This document shows positions 7,270-15,000 of a stretch of 15,000 nt of DNA, piece by piece. Origin of the DNA: Theodoxus fluviatilis (lineage: Eukaryota > Mollusca > Gastropoda > Cycloneritida > Neritidae); assembly GCA_034096865.1 (NCBI GenBank), contig JAWQFJ010015006.1, forward strand, positions 27,501 through 42,500, written 5' to 3'. Each line of letters begins with the position of its first letter. The first letter of the stretch is position 1. The translations under genes and the position numbers were made by a program. The notes beneath the pieces were generated by a model. The model did no database searches. It was given only the letters and a program-made list of their open reading frames with translations, and was not told where the DNA came from.

Positions 7270-7994
7270 TTCTTCTAAAACCCATTTTATGCCAAATATT
7301 TTTGTGAAATCAACGTCAGAACTCTCGTATTTCAACCCCAAAACAACTACTGCTGCAATGTAGCGAAGTGCTCACTGAAGCTACAGAGCAGGTGTCGTTT
7401 GCTGAGAGACAGCTCGCGTGCTGGACGTGTTGTAATCTTTAGCCATCACCACTAACTGTGACCCCATCATGTGAACCCGAGTCAATAGTGACTCTGGCGC
7501 AGTTCGCAATGAAGTCGTAATAGACTTGACCCTTTGCATTACAGCGTTGCGCCAAAAATAGTTCGTTCTGATACTAATCCCCCACCCCCACCCCTTTCTT
7601 TTTGCAGAAATCATTCAGATGTCAAAACTAGTTTCCATTTCAAGACAAACTTTTTATTTCATCGAATAAACACTTGTTTATTGCCTCAACAAGAGTAAGT
7701 TATGAGTTTTTTGCGAAATAGTCTTCGAACTACTTTATCGGTGTATGTCAATGAGCAGATCGGCTATCCCACAAGCCTCTTGTGTAACCCTCATTTTATT
7801 TTTTCGGACGAAATCCTTCCATCACGTGATGTGAAGGGTACTAGAGACAGTTTCGCCGGTAGGCGAAGTCTCTAGTGAACTCGAATGCTGTGACCCAACA
7901 CTCCCATTGCACAAGTAACGATTTATGCCACGCTCAGCTTGACTTGCTGACTCACACAAGCGTTCCGCAAACGGGGACAAACAACGCTCACATT
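7270..7994. other. Unique sequence, no recognised gene
   Basis: The only sizeable frame is 7381-7614 on the minus strand, with no recognisable domain. AATAAACACTTGTTTATT at 7665-7682 is a small perfect hairpin (7-bp stem) containing AATAAA. ATCACGTGAT at 7821-7830 is an E-box palindrome. The hairpin at 7840-7876 is listed separately. Confidence 0.4.
7840..7876. repeat. Bulged inverted repeat
   Basis: ACTAGAGAC-AGT-TTCGCC then GGTA then GGCGAA-GTCTCTAGT. Fifteen base pairs form with a three-base bulge on the left arm and a four-base loop. It is not obviously part of a larger element. Confidence 0.75.
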
Positions 7995-8441
7995 ATCGAG
8001 GACAGCTCCGGCTGATGTCACGGCGTTTCACCAGAAAAATTCCCGCGTACGACGGGCTGTTGTTACAGGTAGGAACGCGCACCACACAACCATAGAAGCG
8101 CCCAGAGTAACCAGCCCTGATGGAAGAGCTATCATCACCAGGAGGAACGAACACAACACACCATAGAAGCGCCCAGAGTAACCAGCCCTGATGGAAGAAC
8201 TATTATAACCAGGAGGAACGAACACAACAAGCCATACAAGCGCCCAGAGTAACCAGCCCTGATGGAAGAACTTTTATAACCAGGAGGAACGAACACAAAG
8301 CACCATAGAAACGTCCAGCATGCCCCGTTACGATGGTAGGACGATCGTTAGAGCTAGGATCGAGGACAATGCCCCACTGAAATTTTAGCGTTTCTCGCCC
8401 AGATGGAGAGGCAGAGACAGTTCCCACGGGCCGGAACGCGC
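7995..8441. repeat. 71-bp satellite-like array with decayed edges
   Basis: Three well-conserved units begin at 8101, 8172 and 8243, exactly 71 bp apart, each starting CCCAGAGTAACCAGCCCTGA and continuing through GGAGGAACGAACACAA and CCATA(G/C)AAGCG. A diverged unit follows from 8314 (TCCAGCATGCCCCG...). Outside these, ATCGAGGACA at 7995 and 8359 is followed by GCGTTTC and then GGAACGCGC at 8072 and 8433, so both flanks look like older relatives of one another. Minus-strand open frames here are artefacts; 71 is not a multiple of 3. Confidence 0.8.
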
Positions 8442-8847
8442 CATTATTCGCCATGGGTACACGTATGTGGTGCTGTGGATCTCTGCTCTTCAAACGAGCA
8501 CAATGTAAATGCAGACATCTCCCACCGCACCTGCAGCGCTATGAACCCCCCAGTACCTAACTGTCCACCAGAGGGCGACTTCCCCTGGACATTATCGCGG
8601 CTTTCCCCGGGGAGGGGGGGATTCCCTTCCGATGGGGGCTTTTCCCACGGTGTCCAGCTTCCTCTGAAAGATTGACGAGCAGGACAGAAGCCGTGGAGGA
8701 GGAAGCCAACAGAGTAGCTGTGATTGTGGAGAGGTTAACAGCTTGGCATGGTCCTGTTGCCAATGGAAACTAGAACGCTACTTCGGTCCAGGTAACCGCG
8801 GAGTACGTGACTTGGGAATAAGGGTGAGATTTGTGGTCAACAACGTC
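8442..8847. other. GC-rich unique sequence, no recognised gene
   Basis: About 400 bp, richer in G+C than its surroundings. It holds the CTCF-like motif and a CCCCGGGGAGGGGGGG stretch near 8607-8622. Open frames 8403-8675 (plus) and 8557-8763 (minus) have no recognisable domain. Confidence 0.4.
8551..8579 (+). promoter_or_regulatory. CTCF-like binding motif
   Basis: CCACCAGAGGGCGAC at 8565-8579 is an excellent match to the core CTCF motif, which is conserved across bilaterians. CAGTACC at 8551-8557 lies seven bases upstream and resembles the auxiliary upstream CTCF module (TGCAGTNCC-like). The match is by motif only; occupancy depends on a CTCF homologue and on chromatin. Confidence 0.45.
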
Positions 8848-9033
8848 GTTGTCATTATCAGCATCATCAACAGCAGCAGCAGCAGCACCACCAACACATC
8901 ATTATTATCATCGAGATCATAGTCATCATAATCATCAGGATCATCAACATGATCATCGTGATCATCATGACCATTATCATCATCGACGTCACCGTCATCG
9001 TCATAGTCTTCATCGTCGTCGTCGTCATTATCA
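8848..9033. repeat. CAT/CAG trinucleotide tract, interrupted
   Basis: It starts with mixed CATCATCAACAG, then (CAG)n at about 8872-8886, then ATCATTATCATCATGATCATCG-type triplets to about 9033. The plus frame (8831-9052) reads as a His/Asp/Arg-rich 73-mer and the minus frame as Met/Ile/Thr-rich. Neither has a recognisable domain, and both end soon after the tract. I treat it as a microsatellite. Confidence 0.85.
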
Positions 9034-9333
9034 TCCTCACCTCAGACTCTGAAATGAATTCTACAGTCAGATAAGTGAAAATTTGGTAAAAGGTTGGCTG
9101 GCTAAACAATCATATTAAAGGGTTGTATTTCTATTTCTTTTATTAGAGATACAATCATTACCCATTGTTAATTGTCATTAAAGTTATTCTTGTAATCAAA
9201 CCTCCCCTACTTATCTTCTTTGTGTTGTCCTGCTAACCCTTGATAGCACGGAAGGTGATTGAATGTTGCAGGACGGTGATAAGTAACCCCTAGACACCCT
9301 CTCAAATGAGACAACCTGAGCCCCGTCATGTAA

Positions 9334-9334
<1 letters not shown>
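9034..9334. other. Unique spacer, nothing recognised
   Basis: About 300 bp, AT-rich in the first half. No gene, hairpin or transposon end is visible. Confidence 0.4.
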
Positions 9335-9386
<52 letters not shown>

Positions 9387-9775
9387 CGTGTGCGCGTGTG
9401 TGTATGTGTGTGTGCGTGTTTGCGCGCGCGCGTGCGTGCGTGCGTGTGTGTTTGCGTGCGTGCGCGTGAGCGTGTGTGTGTATGTGTGTGTGTTTGTTTG
9501 TGTCTGTGTGTATGTGTGTGTATCTTTGTGTGTGTTTGTGCATGCGTGCACGTGCGTGTGTGTGTATGTGTGTTTGCGTGCGTGCGTGTGAGTATGTGTG
9601 TATGTTTGTGTGTGTATATATGTGTGTGTGTATATGTGTGTGTGCGTGCGTGTGTGTAAATGTGAGTGTGTGTGTGTGTGTGCGTGCGTGCGTGTGTATG
9701 TGTGTGCATTTGTGAATGTGTGAATGTGTGTGCGTTTGTGAATGTGTGTTTGTGTGTGTTTCCATGCATGCATGC

Positions 9776-9871
<96 letters not shown>

Positions 9872-9888
9872 TGTGTGTGTGTGAAGGG

Positions 9889-9966
<78 letters not shown>

Positions 9967-10094
9967 AAAGGTGTGTGTATTAATGTGATTTTGTGTATGT
10001 TTGTACACACGCAGACACACATACACATATATATACAAACATACACACATACACATATATACAAACAAACACAAATTCACATACAAACACACGC
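9335..10094. repeat. Compound microsatellite cluster: TG, GA, GT, TA, GT, CA
   Basis: A pure GT run at 9335-9382 leads into a TG tract with CGTG, CGCG (9423-9432) and TATG variants up to 9760. A CATG repeat (9763-9774), (GA)n at 9778-9869 with one AA slip near 9819, GT at 9870-9882 and 9891-9898, (TA)23 at 9898-9944 and GT at 9945-9966 follow. At about 10001 the plus strand switches to ACAC, CATA and ACAA motifs up to 10094. The long Thr/His, Cys/Val, Arg/Glu and Ile/Tyr open frames through this block are repeat translations. Confidence 0.96.
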
Positions 10095-10325
10095 TGTGTT
10101 GGAGCACCACAAGCAGTTCTACTTCGTCAATCTCTGAGACTACCAGTAACATTGAGTCTTTTCCTTCGCGCACGTCATGGCTTCCTCACGTGGTTTTCTA
10201 TGGCGGAGGTGAAGGCCACACCTTTCACGGATATAATTGCTGTGAAACTGCTCCAAATCTGCACTCGATACACCACATAACCTATTCTGCAAGAAAGGTT
10301 ACCTGGCTTGAGGGTCTCTGCAGGT

Positions 10326-10340
10326 GGGGGGGGGGGGGGG
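10326..10340. repeat. G15 homopolymer
   Basis: Fifteen consecutive G within a G-rich purine stretch (10323-10480). Confidence 0.95.
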
Positions 10341-10841
10341 TGGAAAGGCAGGGGGGCAGAGTGAGCACGACGGGAGTAGAGAAGAGGGTGATGCAGCAAA
10401 AAGGAAGGGCGAGTTAGCTGGGCGGGGAAAAGGGGTAGAAGGGGGTTGATTGGACGGTTGAGAGGAAATACAAGATGAGGATGACGACTGAATGGAAGAG
10501 TGTTTCTGGCGGAAATTACCTTCGATCTCTTTCGATCGAAGGCTTGGTGATTACGGTCTTGACCTTCGTTGTTCGAAGTGGATGCAACTTGAAACCGACA
10601 ATCTTTTGTTCCTGCCCAAGTGTGGACTGTCTGACCTGATTCGAGGACACTGAAGTGTCGTGAGGTTGTACCTGTACTTGTGTGATTTAGGTTTACCTTA
10701 TTCCCACTTAGTAAAACTTTCCCGAGCATGTTGTCAGTGCATCAAATACTACAGGCGAGTCAATCTATGTGGCAACGGCAGAATTTCAGTTTCCTGTTTA
10801 CCTAGGTAGTAAGCTTCCAGAATGGCCTTGCAGAGGGTAGA

Positions 10842-10851
10842 GTCACGTGAC
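10842..10851. promoter_or_regulatory. Second CLEAR-type E-box palindrome
   Basis: GTCACGTGAC is identical to the site at 2276-2285. No gene start is recognisable beside it. Confidence 0.25.
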
Positions 10852-10880
10852 CTCCGGTCATTTCACCCTCCATAACCGTT

Positions 10881-11226
10881 TCTGTGCCAACCCCCACCCA
10901 CCGTCCTCATCCCTCAACCAAACTCCTTCCTAGTTCCATACACCCACCCACCCACACCGTGTCCACATCTACCTCCCATACTTGACACCCGTGCCTTTTC
11001 TTTCCCCTCATGGTCTCATCTAACCACCTTCCTCCATCTTACTCCCTTCCCTCCTACTCTCCTCATCCACTCACTCCTCTTCCGAGTGCTCTTGCCATCC
11101 CCATTGCCCTTCCCCAAACCCCATGCCTCCCTTTTCAGTTTACACCACTACGCTCTCACCCTCCCTTTACAATTCCCACGCTTACCCGCTGACCACCACC
11201 CCCTCCTCAACACCCCCCCCCCCCCC
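10881..11226. repeat. C-rich low-complexity region ending in C14
   Basis: Pyrimidine-rich DNA with many CCCACCC, CCATCC and CTTCC motifs. It ends in a run of 14 C (11213-11226). The plus frame 11010-11192 is Pro/Ser-rich and is a composition artefact. Confidence 0.7.
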
Positions 11227-11227
11227 A

Positions 11228-11504
11228 ACCGGTCTTTGTCTGTCTGTGTCATGTTTTAGTCACTGTCTCTGTCCATCTCTGTAATGTCCCATTCATTGTC
11301 TCTGTCTCTGTCTTGTCTCAGTCATCGTGTCTGTTTCTGTCATATCTCAGTCACTTTCTCCGTCTTTTTCACTTAATATCTCTGTCTATCTCTTTAATGT
11401 CGCATTCACTGTCTCAGTCTGTCGCTGTCTTGTCTCAGTCACTGTCTATGTCTTTGTCTTGTCTTAGTCATTGTCTTGTCTCGGGTAAAGTCTCTGTAGG
11501 ATGG

Positions 11505-11577
<73 letters not shown>
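11228..11577. repeat. Degenerate GTCTCTGTC repeat followed by (CT)33
   Basis: The stretch 11228-11490 repeats GTCTCTGTC-like and TTGTCTCAGTCA-like phrases at irregular spacing of several tens of bases (TCAGTCAT, TCAGTCAC, TTCACTGTCTCAGTC, TTAGTCATTG). 11511-11577 is pure CT. The open frames across it are Ser/Leu-rich artefacts. Confidence 0.85.
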
Positions 11578-11583
<6 letters not shown>

Positions 11584-12171
11584 CCGGGCACGGTGACCTG
11601 GGTATATCCTGCCTGTCAGTGACTGGCGTGGGAATTTCGGAAGCAAGTCTTCCGGCTTTAGTTTGATAAGTTCTTTCCTCCCTCCCTCTGTCCTTTCGGC
11701 CACCTCGCCGTTTCCTCTTCCCACACTGTCAGTGGACATTCCTTATTGTTATGGGTCGCCGGCCCACCTGCTATTCTATTGCTCTTAATTAGAATAGATG
11801 ATGTGCTAAGATACGGACTTGCCAGCTGGGACCACCCTGGAGGGTGTCACGTGCGGTCAGCTTGACCTAGCGGGGCTCCATGCATGCTTAGGGGAGAAGA
11901 CGTGCTGGGATAGCGGGGAGACGGAAGGGGGAAGTCAAGCAGACCAGACGTGCCAGTCTGGCAGACTCCATCGGTCTCCAAGCTTTTGCCTGTGAAGAAT
12001 AAACAGATGGATGGAAGAAACCGAGTTTTGTCCTGCTAATGGAGTAGAGAGGAACTCCAACAGCCTCTATATAGCTCCAACCTACGCCATGCCATGCAAC
12101 ACTTCACACCACTTGGATTGTCAGGACTACGCCACGTAACTCTCTGATCGAGACGACCTCCACAACCCTAT
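11578..12171. other. Non-repeat segment interrupting GTCTCT DNA; possible solo LTR
   Basis: This unique-looking segment separates two blocks of GTCTCTGTC-type sequence (up to 11577 and from 12172). TGTTATGGG starts at 11747, AATAAA lies at 11998-12003 with a T/G-rich stretch behind it (GAGTTTTGTCC), and TATTACA ends at 12175. TG...CA limits, one internal poly(A) signal and a length of about 430 bp would fit a solo LTR. I could not find a convincing target duplication, primer binding site or polypurine tract, so this is tentative. A short palindrome CCAGAC/GTCTGG lies at 11944-11961. Confidence 0.2.
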
Positions 12172-12955
<784 letters not shown>

Positions 12956-13560
12956 ACCACCATCTATCCACATCCGAGGCACCAACCCACTCTGCCCTGC
13001 ATGCACTCCGCCTTACAGCCAGACTGCCTGTCATGCGCTGCACAAAGGGAAAGCGGAAACTGTGGGTGTGGGGACAGGTGTGACGGCACTCGATAAACCC
13101 TAAACGTCTGTCATTGATTTCCGTCGCTCATGGACAAAACCATCGGAGCCCAGAGGCGCTACTCGCGTTCACACGACATCTTCTGCCCAGAACTCTCCCC
13201 CTCTGCGGCTTGCGCAACCGTGCAACCCTGCTTACGTCTGTGTCCTCTGCGCTGAGCTGGTGTGCTGTGGTTTCTCAGGGCTAAGGCCGCGTTCTAATTG
13301 GGCGATGCTTACACCTACTTCGCCGAAGATACGACGTCGCGTAAGTTATTTTGGGGGTTTGCCACCTGTCCGAAGTATGAAGTAGATATGAGTAAGTCTC
13401 TAAACGTCGTGGCAAAAACGTTACAAAAACCCAGTTTCAAAAAAGTGCTTGAATTGTCACTATTTTGGTATTATTATAAAGACTGACACTTTAACTGTGT
13501 GTACCTAACTCAAAAAGATAGTTTATTGAGAAATGTGTGCTTAGGAGCTGTGTAAAGTTC
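12956..13560. other. Unique sequence, no recognised gene
   Basis: Plus frame 13298-13486 (62 codons) has no recognisable domain. GTAAGT, a perfect donor hexamer, lies at 13341-13346, but no matching acceptor gives an open exon. I see no RNA gene or transposon end. Confidence 0.35.
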
Positions 13561-14353
13561 AAAAGTTGGTATTCGAACTTTCATCAATAACTCGTCTTTC
13601 GATTTTCATCGGAAGTTCAAACATACACCGAACGAAAGAGCAATCTTTCCTCTAATGAGTTGTAAAGTTTCAACTTGATCCAATGAGAAACTTCGAAGGA
13701 CGATTGTTTAGAAGAAACCAACCAAATGCGAAGCTCGCCAAATGCGAGCTTCGTGTAATAAGCCACGTGTAGCCGCGGACGTAATGGGCTTTTTTTCATC
13801 CATGACATTTTTTATAGTCAAACTAAACCTGTTGCAATCTACTCAGCCCAAACTTGACATCGCACACACGTCTTGTTGAAAAGCAAATATTTAAACCGTG
13901 AATCGTTCATTTCGGCTCAAAAAGGCTCCTAACAGCATATATAAACATACCCAGAACAGGGTAAGAGCGAACAATCTGTCCAAACCCCACAAGCGTAACC
14001 AAAAATTAATACCAAAGGAGAAAGATTCAAACACTTACCACATTTTCGAATATCCATGTAGAAAATTAAACTCGGTCGCAATAAATCCAGTATTAATTGG
14101 TTTGTTGCGGTTATAAATTGCAGATCGAAGAAAATTCGGAATCACACATTTTTTTGGATAAATTTGAAAAAAATAAAAACGGTCGAACTGACCAAGGATT
14201 TTTGCCAAAAACAAAAGTCGGTGGCAGTTGTGAATAAAAGCATTCTAACTTGTTATATTTCACACACTAACTCTTTGTTGCAATACCCAACCGATGGAAA
14301 ATTTTCAGTGAAAATAATTCTGTGGTTTGCCGGTAGCAATTTTCGGTTTACAG
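13561..14353. other. AT-rich unique sequence with a short perfect hairpin
   Basis: No recognisable gene. CGAAGCTCGC and GCGAGCTTCG (13729-13738 and 13744-13753) form a 10-bp stem with loop CAAAT; CCAAATGCGA also occurs twice, at 13722 and 13738, so the hairpin overlaps a 16-bp-spaced direct repeat. Plus frames 13898-14116 and 14164-14424 show no domain. Confidence 0.4.
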
Positions 14354-14528
14354 ACTCTGCTGTCGACAAAGTCTGTTACGCTTGTATTCACGAAGTTTCT
14401 GGCGTTCAAAGTCAAAGAATATAAAAATGGAAATCCTGATATCTGGCAAATTATTGAAGACAACACTTTATTTCCTGAAACAACAATTGGGTTTCAATTT
14501 AAGAGCGATTCTGTTCCTGTTATTTTAG
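14354..14528 (+). other. Candidate internal exon (weak)
   Basis: TTTTCGGTTTACAG ends at 14353 and GTAATG begins at 14529. Between them one frame stays open for 58 codons, containing FKVKEYKNGNPDIWQIIEDN and FPETTIGFQF, with a composition more protein-like than anything else in the right-hand part of the window. I do not recognise a family. The same frame is open to 14596, so no splice is required to explain it. It may also be part of a decayed mobile element. Confidence 0.25.
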
Positions 14529-15000
14529 GTAATGTGAGGCACTGTCTGTCGTGTAACGTTTTGAAGTCTCTGTTTTCCTGGAAATTTTACCTTTAAATCT
14601 ATTTATTCACTATCGCACAAACAGTAACAATGAAAACTGCATAAAAACTATCTATTTGACCATTTGTGACTTTACACACCTGCAAAAGAAGCATGTAGGT
14701 TAATTAGTTATTGGTGTAAATACCATTTTAAAAATGTACCAGTTGGCCATTTGACGTTTAGAGACTCACTCATATCAGTGATTGTGTATCTCGAAGTCCG
14801 ATTGTACACTTCGACAAAGCAGGACAAAGCTGTGTGCCGATTGGCTGGTCTGAGAGAACTCTTTCGCGCCTGGAGATTTGCTGTTTTCTACAACACAAGT
14901 AAACACATTTTGTTCTTTTTTCTTTCCTTCACAAGTGTCAAAAACAAGGGACTGCCACGGCACTAAAGTAAAAGTCTAAAACACGGTTTCGATTTCAATA
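14529..15000. other. AT-rich unique sequence at the right edge
   Basis: No recognised gene. Overlapping open frames at 14751-14966 (plus) and 14775-14963 (minus) have no domain. The CCAAT/E2F-like pair is listed separately. Confidence 0.35.
14837..14870. promoter_or_regulatory. CCAAT box and E2F-like site
   Basis: CCGATTGGCTGG at 14837-14848 is the reverse of a strong NF-Y CCAAT box. CTTTCGCGCC at 14861-14870 contains TTTCGCGC, the E2F consensus. The pair, about 20 bp apart, is a combination common in cell-cycle promoters. There is no recognisable gene start within the window. Confidence 0.25.

Larger units (their letters stand above)
10095..10880. other. Unique sequence with an unassigned minus-strand open frame
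   Basis: The frame 10175-10729 (minus, 184 codons) is the longest in the window outside simple repeats, but much of its length comes from a G-rich stretch that reads as Pro/Leu on the other strand. I see no domain, signal peptide or family resemblance, and overlapping plus-strand frames are also open. GTCACGTGAC recurs at 10842-10851. A small hairpin, CCTTCGATC/GATCGAAGG, lies at 10519-10542. Confidence 0.3.

Noticed and set aside
8831..9052. His/Asp-rich metal-binding-like peptide
   Set aside because: It follows an interrupted CAT/CAG microsatellite with no domain on either side.
9207..10173. 285- and 320-codon Thr/His/Ser/Leu proteins
   Set aside because: They run through the TG, GA and TA tracts in overlapping frames; no non-repeat domain.
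10175..10729. 184-codon minus-strand gene
   Set aside because: No recognisable domain, a Pro/Leu stretch created by a G15 run, and competing frames on the other strand; left as unassigned.
13097..13106. Telomere-like AAACCCTAAA
   Set aside because: A single occurrence, not a repeat array.

Overview
This window looks like a gene-poor, repeat-dominated stretch of a metazoan nuclear genome. The evidence is abundant (CA)n, (CT)n and (TA)n microsatellites, minisatellites, a degraded mariner-type DNA transposon, a 5'-truncated LINE, AATAAA-type polyadenylation signals and splice-like junctions. There is no bacterial gene organisation. The microsatellite density together with a Rosa-like (DD41D) mariner and a CR1/L2-group LINE would suit a marine invertebrate such as a mollusc, but the sequence does not settle the taxon. 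I found no intact protein-coding gene.

Layout. 1-1365 is a 13-bp minisatellite of 105 units, open at the window's left edge, with a nested 52-bp higher-order repeat. 1366-3295 is unique-looking DNA with a CRE plus CLEAR-type E-box, three G-quadruplex tracts, a convincing poly(A) site near 3095 and a heat-shock-element-like array near 3194. It may hold the 3' end of a transcript. 3296-3570 is a (CA)n block. 3732-4719 is a fold-back mariner relic: the 3' half of a transposase gene duplicated as two inverted arms of about 475 bp, over 99% identical, around a 28-bp spacer. 4743-4885 is a 28-bp minisatellite. 4970-5636 is the 3' end of a CR1/L2-type LINE, with a 46-bp tandem expansion inside its reverse transcriptase C-terminal region.

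5637-6156 and 6494-8000 are mostly unique. They hold a (TG)n block, an old duplication that ends in splice-acceptor-like tracts, a weak exon candidate and a bulged hairpin. 7995-8441 is a 71-bp satellite-like array with three young central units and decayed edges, followed by a strong CTCF-like motif (8565). A CAT/CAG trinucleotide tract (8848-9033) precedes a 760-bp compound microsatellite (TG, GA, TA, GT, then CA). 10326-11226 carries long G and C homopolymers and pyrimidine-rich DNA. 11230-12955 is degenerate GTCTCT DNA, (CT)33, a 590-bp inserted segment that could be a solo LTR, and about 780 bp of near-pure polypyrimidine. 12956-15000 is AT-rich unique DNA with one exon-like open stretch and a CCAAT/E2F-like motif pair.

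The most distinctive object is the fold-back mariner. Its arms share a disabling frameshift, so the copy was probably dead before it was duplicated in inverted orientation. If transcribed through, it would form a long double-stranded RNA hairpin. The other regions are best read as DNA shaped by slippage, unequal exchange and transposon decay, with scattered candidate regulatory sites. No operon or shared pathway is present.
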